A DNA stretch of 64,000 bases from Branchiostoma belcheri. Taxonomy: Eukaryota > Chordata > Leptocardii > Amphioxiformes > Branchiostomatidae. A program made the position numbers and the translations under genes. The first letter of the stretch is position 1. Each line of letters starts with the position of its first letter. Below, one piece after another: positions 53,579 through 64,000 of this stretch. Location: contig NW_017804242.1 in NCBI RefSeq assembly GCF_001625305.1, positions 5,785,086 through 5,849,085 on the forward strand, in the 5' to 3' direction. Under the pieces are notes generated by a model. The model worked only from the letters and a program-made list of their open reading frames with translations. It was not told the origin of the DNA and ran no database searches.

Positions 53579-53948
53579 GGCCACACCAATTTAATTTGTT
53601 GGTTCTCGGATTCGCCTCTTCGTTTTTTTCTGATTTGCAAAAAAAAATTGATTCTGGTCCTGAATCAACTGAAAAATGCTCATGTTTTGCCCCCAACAGT
53701 TGAGGAAAGTCCTTTTCTTTCTACTTGTTACAGTTTTCCCATCTATCATTGCAGTGGTTTGGTTAAAAGTTCAAAATTCAATGTTTAAATTTCAACCCAG
53801 CCTTTTGTGTTTACTTCATGGCTCATTCCGTAGCATTTAAGGCTATAATAGGATGCCTAGACCTGTTTTTATTTTTATTTTTTTTGCCCTGTCGCTTCAT
53901 TTTTTTTCTGAAAAAATCCGAGAACCAACAAATTAAATTGGTGTGGCC
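53579..53948. mobile_element. Harbinger-like MITE, subfamily A, copy 5 (intact reference)
   Basis: GGCCACACCAATTTAATTTG...AAATTAAATTGGTGTGGCC with TTA on both sides (53576-53578, 53949-53951). It holds the uninterrupted TATCATTGCAGTGGTTTGG site that is split by a LINE at 57700. Confidence 0.95.
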
Positions 53949-53951
53949 TTA

Positions 53952-54560
53952 CAAGGGAAAATTGAGAATAGAATGATAATCATACAAGTCTTGTACATGT
54001 ACAATGTATTATCAAAAAATCCTTTATATTTATAATTAGCTCCTTACAGTTAGAAAAGAAATATGCATACTTGCAGAAAATAGAATTGTTCAAACATTTT
54101 ATGACATCCAAGCGCTACGATGTAAATGAAAAGCTATGTAAATTTGTTCATACATGTTTCAAAAAGAGAGAAGATATCCTGTAGTTAGATCCTGTAGATA
54201 GAGAAATAGCACACAAATGTAACAATTGCTTTGTCTATTCTTGTACCCAAGTGAACTTTTGGCCCATGTAGGGTGTGAATATGCAATAAAGTTCATTGTC
54301 AATGTCATTGTCATTATCAACTTGACAATGCTTAAAATAACATGAGAATTGTACACTTCTGGTAAAGCATCTAGAGGCACTTTATTTTTTACAAGGCTAT
54401 TAACAAGGTCGTGCTTGTACATGGCTTCATGGAAAGAAAAATACCCACAGGTGGTTTTGTCAGGCATAACCTTTATATAATTTCTTAGTGATAGTTTGAA
54501 CAGATGGGCCCCAACATCAAACAAGGATGGATACATTTGTACATTTTGATACATACAATG
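53952..54560. other. Unassigned; retroposon 3' tail and 131-codon frame
   Basis: 54280-54320 (GCAATAAAGTTCATTGTCAA) looks like a LINE 3' tail. The minus frame 54159-54554 (GAHLFKLSLRNYIKVMPDKT) overlaps it and is unrecognised. Confidence 0.4.
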
Positions 54561-54786
54561 TCAGGGACGAAACCTTTTTTTCTGGATAACTGCACTGGTG
54601 CAGGTAACACTGAAACTAAAAACTGTTAAAAAAACCATTGCCATTATTTCTTTTATACGACAGTCAATGCAGCAAAGAAAAATCCACATACACCTACATG
54701 TACACCTACATTTAATAAACCCAGTACATGGTTCAGTGCAGGTTAGGTGCAGGTAGATACCAGAAATACCTGCACAGCTCTAATTT
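54561..54786. mobile_element. ACCTGCAC-type element, inverted and truncated
   Basis: CAGGGACGAAACC left tip, then GCAGGTTAGGTGCAGGTAGA and AGAAATACCTGCACAGCTC. It ends at a SINE boundary. Confidence 0.7.
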
Positions 54787-55165
54787 TTGAGAGTAAAACC
54801 CTTACTCTTTTTGATAAGGGCAGTGGGATCTTTAACATGCTCGAGGTGTGGCTCTCTTTAAACATAGGACCTCTGGCTTTATGTCGTATCTGAGAGCACA
54901 TCCCTAACCGAAGCTACATCTAGGTAGTACTAATTTTCAACAGTGAGCTAGCTAGATATGTAGTACTGAAGAGTTTGCCATGCATTGTACCCGTTACAAT
55001 TGTTGTGCAATAAAGATTGACTTGACTTGTTGAGTGAAGAAATAGGTGTTAAGTATCTTTCCCAAGGGCACAACACTAGAGGCTGCTAGGGATTCGAACC
55101 CAGAACCTTTAGATTCTCTATCAAGAACCCTATCCAGAAGACCACCTTGCCCACCTGTGTGTGGT
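54787..55165 (-). mobile_element. SINE with inserted retroposon tail
   Basis: B-box complement GGATTCGAACC at 55090-55100. Body blocks TTAGGGATGT and AAAGATCCCACTGCCC lie in reverse down to 54800. A CATTGTACCCGTTACAATTG...TTGACTTGACTTG tail fragment (about 54961-55025) interrupts it. Confidence 0.75.
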
Positions 55166-56144
55166 ACATTTGAGTCGGATATGACGCATGTCAGGGGCAG
55201 TTTACATTTGTAACTTGCCTCCCCAAAAATGTCCAAGCCGGGATCAATATTTATTTATGGCAAGGACGTACAAACATGTAAACAAGAGAGGTCCCAAATA
55301 GGTCGTCCTTCGGTATCCAAACCTATTATAGCTACAGAGCCTCTCTGTTAATTTTTAACTCAAAGATAACGTTACGGTATCACTGCAAACATTGAAAAGT
55401 TTAATGACGTTTGCTGCTTGTGTCCCTTGGTACTTGGAACTGCAGTCAACAGTAAGAACACTTTAATTACATAAATTTTCCTTAAAGTGTGTGACTTACA
55501 CTTCTGTGAATGATTTCATCAGGTTGGTAAGAGACAGTACAAATGTATATAAGAAGGTTTTTACTCGACCACAACAAGTGGGTTTTGACATGAACAGGGT
55601 GACAGACTGTCACTGAAATGTCAAATGTGAAAATCCACCGGTTGTCGAAAAAAGAACAGGGTTCGAAATACTTCTTTTTCTAGGTTGCCCAGTGGGAAAC
55701 CTTAAAGTCTTAGTCGAAAGCTACATGTACATGTAGGCTGTCCTTCAATATTTCAGGTTGCCATCAACACCGGATGTTTATTTTGTGGCGGGACACAGTT
55801 TATTTTGAATGCCATAAAACTGCATGGGATTCCTTTAGATCATACGTCAGTAATCTGTTGTACAACAGAATCTAGATGATTGTGAACTATGTAAGCCAAT
55901 TTGGAAATGAACAAATACCAACTAGTCGGACCAGTGCAGGTTAGGTACAGGGTCAACTCCATTAACATTCTCTGTTGGCTTACATTTTTATCTGCCACTT
56001 TCACAAACGTGTTATAGATCTACAGTACGGTATCTCTAGTGCAGCACCCCCTGAGGTATACATAGTTTTGATATTCAGCTAAGTTACATGTATATGTAGG
56101 AGTGCATCACACTGGGGCACATTCCATTGGAGATCTGTTTAGAA
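55166..56144. other. Intergenic, nothing recognised
   Basis: No gene or element ends seen; a weak family-J-like end (CATAAAACTGCATGGGATTC) is at 55812. Confidence 0.35.
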
Positions 56145-56425
56145 GCATTTTTACCTCCATGAAAAATGGAGGTATTGTTTTTGGAGTGTCTGTCTGTCTG
56201 TGTGTGTTTCCGCACATTTGCGGCCAGCATAAATTTTACACCTTTGGATGGATTATGATGATATTTGGTATGTGGATAGGTGTTGGGTAGGTAAAGGTCA
56301 AGGTTGATTTTGGGCCTCCTGGTGACTGACCTTGGTACTACAGCAGAACTTCTGCATTCTTCATTTGCATAATTAAGGAAGAAATGTACATTTCAAGCCC
56401 GTATTTCATGGAGGTATGAGATCTC
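56145..56425 (+). mobile_element. Family-M-like repeat with ACCTCCATGAAA ends
   Basis: TTTTACCTCCATGAAAAATG at the left and TATTTCATGGAGGTATGAGA at the right are inverse. Interior: TGTCTGTCTGTCTGTG, ATGATATTTGGTATGTGGAT, GGGCCTCCTGGTGACTGACC. Confidence 0.7.
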
Positions 56426-57516
56426 TGAACTCTTGTTTTTAGTGTGGTGGATATACATATAAGTGACCAGTTTAAATTTAGAGACATTAGAAATGCCTGT
56501 CTGTACACTGTCACTCCAGTTTTACCCCAACTAAACCTGCGTATGCATACCAACTGTATGAGCCCTAGGCCCTGCCCGTGTTAATGCACATGTACCTAAC
56601 TTCAGTAAGCTTGTGTGTATGTCCTCAAGTACCCTAGAAGTGTGACCTTTCAAGAGATCTCTTCAGGGCTCAGCTTTTCAGATACAAAGTCCTTTTGAGG
56701 TGCAAAGTCCTTCAAGTCAGATTGCAGCAAATCTGATTTTTGTCTCAAATCGGGTGTTAGCCAAGTTGTTGAGGCGATAATTTTCTAACTTCTAAGACTT
56801 GTAACGCTTTGAAGTGGCATTTGGTATTATCATGGTATTATTAATTACTTAGTATAGAAAATTATACAGGTTTAGATTTATATTACAACAGTACTTGAAA
56901 AAATGCCCTGAAAAGTCCCCCAGTTTGAGGATTCGAAAGTTCAGTTTAGAACTTTTTTCTATGCATCAAATTTGAAGGGATTTGAAAGTTTGTTTTCAAT
57001 CTTTTTCTATGAACCAACTGTTATGCAAATGTATAGTAATTTGTTATCATTTTTAGCATAAGGAGTGCCTGCATTACATGTATTACTACAGATATACATA
57101 ATAAGACATTCAATGATAAAACATAATTTACATCCGCATCGTGATCTATAATCATTGTTTTTTTAACATCTTGTACTAAGCTACGACTGTGAAAACAGTG
57201 AACTCAAAGTGATGTTTGTTTTCTAAAGCCCTTAAACCAGCTGTTTTGCCAAATCCTTCCAGTACCGTGCCCTGCTTTCTTAACTGAACTTGACGTAGAA
57301 GTTGTTTAGGTTATGCAGTAATGACGTTGTGACTACCGGATTTGTAGTTGATTCCTTTGAGTTAGACCCCAGCTTTAGAGGTTTCGATTATGGTCTTATT
57401 CGTGACTTCTGGTATTTCTCTGAGTGGGAACTTATCTAAAACCAAAAAGTAATCAGCTTTTTGGAAGTGTGTTTATATTCAGTGAAAAATTTCTTTTTAT
57501 ATTTTACACTGTCTAA
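56426..57516. other. Intergenic, nothing recognised
   Basis: No coding, RNA or element signal identified. Confidence 0.4.
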
Positions 57517-58126
57517 GGCCACACCAATTTAATTTGTTGGTTCTCGGATTTGCCTCTTCGTTTTTTTCTGATTTGCAAAAAAAAAAGAAAAATTTGATTC
57601 TGGTCCTGAATCAACTGAAAAATGCTCATGTTTTGCCCCCCAACAGTTGAGGAAAGTCCTTTTCTTCCTAGTTGTTACAGTTTTCCCATGTATCATTGCT
57701 TCTTCTTCTCCTTTTCGTCTTAGCAGACGCTCTGCTCAACGTCGATGGGCTCGTCCGTGTGCGGCCAGCCCAGCTTTACTCCTGCAGAGTTTCCCGCAGG
57801 TTGTGCAGGTGAAAGCGGGTGTTGCAGAAGGATGGTGTCTTTTTTGCCTTCTTGTGGTCTCATTTTGGACCAGGTCATCTTCCAGTTTCTTGGCACCTTG
57901 GCGAAGTGCATACCGCCATGTATCATTGCAGTGGTTTGATTAAAAGTTCAAAATTCAATGTTTAAATTTTAATCCAGCCTTTTGTGTTGACTTCATGGCT
58001 CATTTTGTAGCATTTAAGCCTATAATAGGATGCCTAGACCCGTTTTTATTTTTATTTTTTTTCGCCCTGTCGCTTCATATTTTTTCTGAAAAAATCCGAG
58101 AACCAACAAATTAAATTGGTATGGCC
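57517..58126. mobile_element. Harbinger-like MITE, subfamily A, copy 6, carrying a LINE
   Basis: GGCCACACCAATTTAATTTG...AAATTAAATTGGTATGGCC with TAA on both sides. Without the LINE and its duplicated target it would be about 380 bp. Confidence 0.93.
57700..57915 (-). mobile_element. 5'-truncated LINE insertion, ~216 bp
   Basis: Nearly identical to 42197-42415 (one visible difference, GCTCGTCCG versus GCTCGACCG). Flanked by a 14-bp target duplication CCATGTATCATTGC at 57686-57699 and 57916-57929. Confidence 0.93.
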
Positions 58127-58680
58127 TAATCTATGGATGTAAAACTTCAAGCTAGTGAAAACTTGTTTGTAAGTGAAAAAATTAGTACTGTACATAATTG
58201 TTGGCCATGTAGGTGCGCAGTCCAGGGTTTTGAATGGTTAACCTCCATAGCATGCCAAAAACTGGGGGTTTTGGGGTCTTTGGGAGCTTTTATGTGCTAT
58301 TTTCTGATTGCCTATACTAGACAACATAGCGGGCCTGGTTGAATTACCCCTGTTTTTTGAACTGGGCTAATCAGAAAACATCCGAAGACCAACAAACCCC
58401 CAGTTCTATAAGCCTGCTATTGAATGGTGTGGCCTTTTGAGTTGAAGCAGTGCAAAAGTCACCCTTGGAGAGAGTGTCGCTAAGTGCAGTGTGCAATTAA
58501 TATAAAAAGGTACATGTATTGCCTGGTTTTAAGCTCTTAGCAATTCTTTTACATGGTGTATAGTAGACGTACTTGGCATAGAATGATTGATTTTGTTACA
58601 TTATGTGTAGTTTCATTATGAATGTGGTCAGGAAAGACATACATTTGTACCTTAGCACCAATGTAATGAAAAAACTCCTG
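58127..58680. other. Intergenic, nothing recognised
   Basis: Short inverse text at 58250-58275 and 58385-58415 (AACTGGGGGTTTTGG versus CAACAAACCCCCAGTT) ends at TGGTGTGGCC (58426-58435), so a decayed TIR element is possible. Confidence 0.35.
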
Positions 58681-59150
58681 TATCTGTATTGGTATAGCCG
58701 GTATAACTGCCTATGGGGTAACACACCAGCTTCGCAGGCATGCGGCGTGGCGGCAGCTAGCTATATTACACCAAACAACCTGTTGTTATGCAATCTGCCT
58801 ACCTGCCTAAATGCACACCCTGTTACACCCAATCTTTGCACATTGAATTGCAGGAATTGTTTAAAGCTTTCTAGTGATGATGCCCTTACTGTGCTTGGTG
58901 GCAACGAGTTCCACTCTACGATAGTTCTTGGAAAATACAAGTCTTTAAACAGCTCAATTCTTGGTTGATATAAGTTACTCTGATATTTGCAGGAAGGCAT
59001 GACTATTTCTTGTTCTTTTCTGGGCTGGTATCAGATACTTAGTGGTTGGTACGTTCACCAGTAGTTTATTCATTTTGTTCATCATGCATAGTCTGGACAT
59101 TCTACATCTGTCTTCCAGCGATACCCACTGTAGGTTTCTTTTCAGTAGGT
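58681..59150 (-). mobile_element. LINE 3' fragment (RT C-terminal tail and 3' UTR)
   Basis: Minus frame reads QPRIELFKDLYFPRTIVEWN, SLPPSTVRASSLESFKQFL; farther upstream RLCMMNKMNKLL and TKYLIPAQKRTRNSHAF are in shifted frames. 3' UTR complement GTATAGCCGGTATAACTGCC at 58693-58712, ending in TATCTG repeats. Confidence 0.85.
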
Positions 59151-59574
59151 TCCTGAATGCTGCAATCGCCTCAAGTGCGTTACGAAAACTCTTGCAGTCT
59201 TTCAGGCCGTTGTGTCAGAGATTGTGTCACAATGTAACGTGTGCCAAGCTGTGAACATAAAGAGGCTCTTGACAGCAGCTTTAGTGTTGAATTGCGACGA
59301 CACTCCACATTCGGATCTACAAGGACAGTACGAGCCCTTCTGTCAAGCACCACTACACTTAACAAAAGTCTAGCTCAAAATAGAGTAGCTTTCAGGATTT
59401 GAGCCAAGTTCAGGAACAGATTATATGCTTAGATTCTTGAAACATTTGTGGTGGTTTTTTGTTTGTATATTTTCACGGTATTCTCTCTTTCACGGAGTTC
59501 CGTGCGCGCGCTGCAAAGCCAAAACACAGCAAAAATCTCCCTTCCATGCAACCTTATCTGCAACCTACAGTATT

Positions 59575-59815
59575 GTCAACAAAGTGATTGACCTGATATT
59601 TGGTAGGTGGGTAGGTCTTGGTGAGACCTGGAAATGATTAGATTGTGGACCCCCTAGCGGCTTGTTATGGTATTGCAGCTGAACTTCCGGTTTTGATATC
59701 TCATGATCTAGACATGCTAGGGTCACGAAATTTGGATAGTAGGTAGCTCTTGTGCTGAGAAAGGAGTGACGTAAGTGTGGGCCCCCTAGCGGCTTGCTCA
59801 GGAACTGTCACAATG
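59575..59815 (+). repeat. Family-M repeat without microsatellite
   Basis: ATTTGGTAGGTGGGTAGGTC, GAACTTCCGGTTTTGATATC and GACATGCTAGGGTCACGAAA, collinear with 13790-13990 and 63620-63800. Confidence 0.8.
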
Positions 59816-60520
59816 TCGACAAAGTGAAACATGACATGTTTTGGGGATATTTCAAGTGCGTGTGATGCTGAAAATGTGCAGTAAGTGTCAATATCAGACA
59901 AATTTTTATATTTTGTATCTAGAATGTTTTCTGTTTTGCTGCCCCGAAACTGCATTGGATGCCTTAAATTAAGCCTTATTTAAGGTTCCTTATAATTCAT
60001 CAAGCGATATGATACAGTCTATTGACTTTGCAGAATACACCTCGACTTAGCCAACCTCTCCTGATTTAAATCTTCATCCAATTTTCCCAGAAAATTCCTG
60101 GGACGTATTAACTCGGAATAGGTCTGGCAAATGCCCCAGATTGCAAATCCCTGTTGGAACCGGTGCGCTGATACCGAGCTGAAACCGCATTTACACCTAC
60201 AGACAAAAATGCTGTGCCCAGAATGTACGTCTTAGTTACTTAGTGTTTTGATGTATGGCCGACTTGGTCAAATGCTGTGTCAGCAGTTTGTTGTGGAGTA
60301 GTCCCTTGCCTTCTCAGTTTATGGGAGAAAGCCAAGGTGGTTGCCATTACTTACACCCACACATTCCATTAGAGGCAACCACTGGCTGAGCGGACTTTGG
60401 CGTACCAGACAGTTGACAGATCGTTTGACAAATCTAGTAGGTGAAGAATGATTTTTTAAAAGCATCTTTACATTTTGCATGTCATATTCCATTTAATAAT
60501 GAAATCAAGGGTATATGTAA
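59816..60520. other. Intergenic; family-J right end
   Basis: 59937-59964 carries CTGCATTGGATGCC. Otherwise nothing recognised. Confidence 0.45.
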
Positions 60521-60928
60521 GGCCACGTTGATTTAGTTATATGTAATTATTGGTTCTCGGATTTGCCCGCTTCATTTTTTTTTCTGATTTGCAAAAAGGT
60601 TCAGGTTCTGAAGCAACTCAAAAATGTTCATATTTTGCTCCCAACAGTAACTGTTGAAGAAAGCTTCTTGTCTTTGTAGTTGTTAATACTTTTTCCATCT
60701 ATCATAGTATCAATGCATTGGTTTCATTAAAAGTTTAAAATTCATCGAATAAGTATAATACTTGAAATATAAACCAGCCTGGTACATGTATATGGCCCCT
60801 ATCATAGCTTTAGGGCTATAAGAGGATGCTTTCATTTTAAGGTCTGTTTTCATTATGATTATTTTTTCGCTCTTGTCGCTTCATATTTAAAAAATAGTGA
60901 AAACCCAACAAATTAAATTGGTGTGGCC
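60521..60928. mobile_element. Hybrid Harbinger-like MITE (D-type left tip, A-type body and right tip)
   Basis: Left tip GGCCACGTTGATTTAGTTAT is close to subfamily D; from ATTGGTTCTCGGATT on it is subfamily A. The right tip AAATTAAATTGGTGTGGCC is A-type. TAA on both sides. Confidence 0.88.
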
Positions 60929-61623
60929 TAACAGTCACAAATCCAAGTTTGGCTGTTGTTCAGTTGCTCACTGTCATAATATGAGTTGGCAACAACACCA
61001 GTCTGTGATTCAAATACAAGTATATGTAGGAGACCAATTAGGCCTAGGGAAAAAATGCTGTGTTTCCTGTTTCAGTCCTGAAAAAAATTAAAGTCGGTAG
61101 GTAGGGATTATCTTTTTTTTTTCTTTTTTAGACTATTGACGATCTGTAGTGGTCTAACTAGTTTAAAAACAAGTAAAACTTGCATGAGGACACTTTTATT
61201 TTCAATGTCAATGTTGGAAAACCAATTGTACAATGTTTCATCACTCAGGTGTCAGATTATGGAGCTGGAAAAGGTTGATCAGCTCAAAAAATTTACATGT
61301 ATGTCCCTTGCACTAGTTGCAGGAGTCCACACACACACACACAAAAAGGCTTGGGTTGGCAGTTTTTTCTTGGGTCGGTTGGGAAACAGGAAACACAGCA
61401 TTTTTTTTCATAGGCCTTAGCCTTCTCTGAAGTTCTCCCTGCTACCAGTGAGATAATGAATCGTATTGTCAGCCAAAAAAGTATCAGATTATTTCCAGCA
61501 GAACACATTGGTGATTATCCATTCAGCAACATGAATACAGGAAAAACTATTCAACGTGTACAGCATTCTTACATTGGCATCACAATGTAGAGTTGATTCT
61601 TTTATTCGCAAAATCATGCCTAA
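60929..61623. other. Intergenic, nothing recognised
   Basis: Two inverse traces (GAAAAAATGCTGTGTTTCCT at 61047 and GGAAACACAGCATTTTTTTT at 61387) suggest an old foldback of about 370 bp. Confidence 0.5.
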
Positions 61624-62001
61624 GGCCATGTTGATTTGATTATATGGATGACATCCTCCGGGAGCCCCAAAACTGCGTGCGAATAAAAAAAAAAAAAGTT
61701 CTTTTCATTATGAAATCTACGCGGTCATGAGGGTTGAGCAAATGGCACAGAATATGGTTTGGCAAATAATCTAGTCTTCAAGTTCATTTCTTTACAATTT
61801 CATCTTTTTTGGTTTGATTTTGGCATTCTACAACATTGGTAAAGTTTTTATTAATTTTTTTTGTAACTTATGGTATATTTTTGCTTATATTGCAACTGTT
61901 TTGTACGATTTACAGTATGGTTGAAAACTTTTTTTTTTGTGGAAACGGCCAAAAATTCATGCGCGCGCGGATGTCATCCATATAATCAAATCAAGATGGC
62001 C
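61624..62001. mobile_element. Harbinger-like MITE, subfamily D, copy 3
   Basis: GGCCATGTTGATTTGATTAT...ATAATCAAATCAAGATGGCC with TAA on both sides. AATTCATGCGCGCGCGGATG near the right end. Confidence 0.92.
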
Positions 62002-63491
62002 TAAGGGCTAATTGCTTGTGAAAAGTAAAGTAAAAGAGAACATACAACTACTGTCTGCTTCGTTTGCTGTTGTGGAGTTTTACCTTGACTTCTTCTTTAA
62101 AGGCAGTGGATAATGAATTGCATGTTCTGCATAATGAGTGGGTTTTGTGATTAGTAGAAACGTAGTCTTTTGGTGAACCCGTAATGTATTGTGTATTGTG
62201 TTTCAGCAGAAGGTCTCATTTCAGGTTGTATTCGCATATACATGTATATTAAGGATGACATCCCATCTATAGTTTTCCAATGTTGTGTCAGAAAATATGT
62301 ATCGTCTGTAGTGGGCAAACTTCTGATGCAACATGACCAAACAACGAACGAAAACCATGAAAAAATCCAGGTTCAAAGCAAAACCTTTCCAGCTATCTCG
62401 TTTCACTTCTGTGAGTCTGTACGTCAAAGTCTTAAGCATAATGATTGGGAATCAGAATTGCACACAAAGCCTAGTCTGATTGCAAATCTGTAACCTATAA
62501 TTTTTCATTAGTGACAGTGATGTGAGATTTTTAATGAACTATCATTTTTGATTTTTGATTTTAATTATAGGTGTAATTTATATGAAAATTATATACTTGT
62601 GTATAATCTTGCTTTAACTATTTATTGTTGTTGTTTTTTACGTCATATGTACAGGTATGTGTTGGGTGTGCACGCTATCAGCATACTTGCTGCCTAGTGC
62701 ACACTTTGTATTGTCATGTCGCAATTTTGAATAAATAAATAAATATCATTTTTGAGTTTATGTGCACATGGCTTGCTACTAATGAGACAGTGTGTGAATA
62801 TATGTTATATATATGTTTGAGTCAATGTTTGTTAGCTGAGAGCTGGATACACATGGCAACAATTTTTGCACCGAAAATTGAAATATTTTATTAAAAAATA
62901 TTGCTCTTGTTAAAATATACATGATTGTACTTCCACTTTAAAATAAAATCTTACATTTTTGATGTTTATGGTAGGCACTAAAACAGCCCTCACGAGGCGC
63001 ACTCAGTTTGTGGTGCCACCACAAAACAAAAAGGTAAACAAACATGGCTGACAGCTGTGTTTCAAGCTTTTAAATTAAATACACTAGTAAAAATAAGGCA
63101 TCATATTTCGGTACCAATACTTCCTGATTAGCACAAATTTTCAAAGTAGTTAGTAAGGGTTGATTCAAGTTAATTTGTAAAGAAATGACCTGAAAATTGG
63201 CTTTTTGTGTCGTCCTAAATGTTACATAATGCAGCTTTAATGAACTCACGTACCACCCTTTCTTTTTCCTGTCCCCAGACTTTTGTGTTTCAGTCACAGG
63301 AGTGTGATTGAATTTCTGGGAGGCCCAACATGGATTACCTGCTGAAAACAAACTTTCATGTCATATTAGCAGGTGGGGTTTTGAGTGCTGCTCCAAGGAA
63401 AAATCAGGCTTTAGTGTCTGTCTATAGCGTCTTATAAGGATTGTGTTGTGCAGTGGAGGCCCCAAATTTGGAACAGAATACTAGTCCCTAG
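62002..63491. other. Intergenic; possible last exon with poly(A) signal
   Basis: A frame at 62207-62493 follows GTATTGTGTTTCAG and is trailed by AATAAATAAATAAAT at 62730. The protein is unrecognised and no upstream exon was found. Nothing else identified. Confidence 0.3.
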
Positions 63492-63845
63492 TTACCTTCA
63501 CCAAGAAGGGAAATATGTTTTCAGTAGCGTTTGTCCGTCTGTTTGTTTGTTTGTCTGTCTGTCTGTTTGTTTGTTTGTGAACAGCATAACTCAAGAAGCT
63601 TTATATGCATTGTCATGAAACTTGGTAGGTGGGTAGGTCTTGATGAGACCTAGAAATGATTAGATTTTGGGCCCCCTGGTGGCTTTCATTGTTACTGCGG
63701 CAGAACTTTGGCAGTTTTGATATCTCATGACCTGGACATGCTAGGGTCACGAATTTTGGATGGTAGATAGCTCTTGAGATAGGGAAGAAGTGACATGAGT
63801 TTGGGCTCCCTATATAGCTAGCAGCTTGTTAATGTTATCTCTGAA
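63492..63845 (+). mobile_element. Family-M repeat with GTTT/GTCT microsatellite
   Basis: AGTTACCTTCACCAAGAAGG, simple run 63534-63580, CATAACTCAAGAAGCTTTAT, CTTGGTAGGTGGGTAGGTCT, TTTTGATATCTCATGACCTG. Confidence 0.8.
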
Positions 63846-63991
63846 ATTCCAAGAACAGTTCAAGAACAATTTTTTGAAAGAATTTGATGCCTTTTAAATT
63901 GTGCATCATACTGCAATTATAAAATCTAGGGCCACAGCACAAGTCAAATTTCAGTTACCAAGCGATTGCCTCTAGTAGAAAGGTGCTCTAA

Positions 63992-64000
63992 GGCCACACC
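63992..64000. mobile_element. Start of another Harbinger-like MITE, cut by window end
   Basis: TAA at 63989-63991 is followed by GGCCACACC, the tip shared by subfamilies A and B. The rest is beyond the window. Confidence 0.6.

Noticed and set aside
54159-54554. 131-codon minus-strand frame
   Set aside because: It looks somewhat protein-like but I recognise no family, and it overlaps a retroposon tail; kept only as an unassigned stretch.

Overview
The window looks like animal nuclear DNA, most likely from an amphioxus-like (Branchiostoma) or another marine invertebrate deuterostome. The reasons are one clearly metazoan, intron-rich protein gene, abundant tRNA-derived SINEs, very many short terminal-inverted-repeat (TIR) elements, microsatellites, and frequent TACATGTA-type motifs. 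The species call is inference. No bacterial gene, operon, CRISPR array, rRNA or intact autonomous transposon was seen.

The only confident host gene is on the minus strand between about 10.3 kb and 3.46 kb. It is the 5' part of an EXD3 / mut-7-like 3'-5' exonuclease gene. Eight coding exons can be placed, with GT-AG introns and compatible reading phases except at the last junction. They give about 450 residues: a long charged N-terminal region and the conserved N-terminal helical region of EXD3. The DEDD exonuclease domain is not here and should lie beyond coordinate 1. A possible 5' untranslated exon ends at 10771.

The rest (10.8-64 kb) is a densely nested repeat landscape. (1) At least nineteen Harbinger-like MITEs, about 300-520 bp, have TIRs beginning GGCCACA/GGCCATG and 3-bp TNA target duplications, in five interior subfamilies. 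(2) About a dozen elements have CAGGGCTCGAAAT tips but different internal motif arrays (GTGCACC, ACCTGCAC, GGGACAATT, TTGCACA). (3) tRNA-derived SINEs have a 3' tail resembling that of LINE fragments in the same window. (4) Non-LTR retrotransposon 3' fragments encode reverse-transcriptase C-terminal tails, two with a terminal C2H2 finger. (5) A Penelope-type terminus carries a hammerhead-ribozyme-like motif. (6) Several foldback elements include one with asymmetric arms of ~20-bp tandem repeats and a 43-bp near-perfect hairpin inserted in a MITE. (7) There are minisatellites, a ~170-bp satellite, and GT, GA, GATA and AC microsatellites.

Nested insertions with interrupted and uninterrupted copies in the same window give element boundaries, target duplications and relative ages from sequence alone. 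No system of cooperating genes beyond EXD3 is visible; the biology here is mainly transposon biology.
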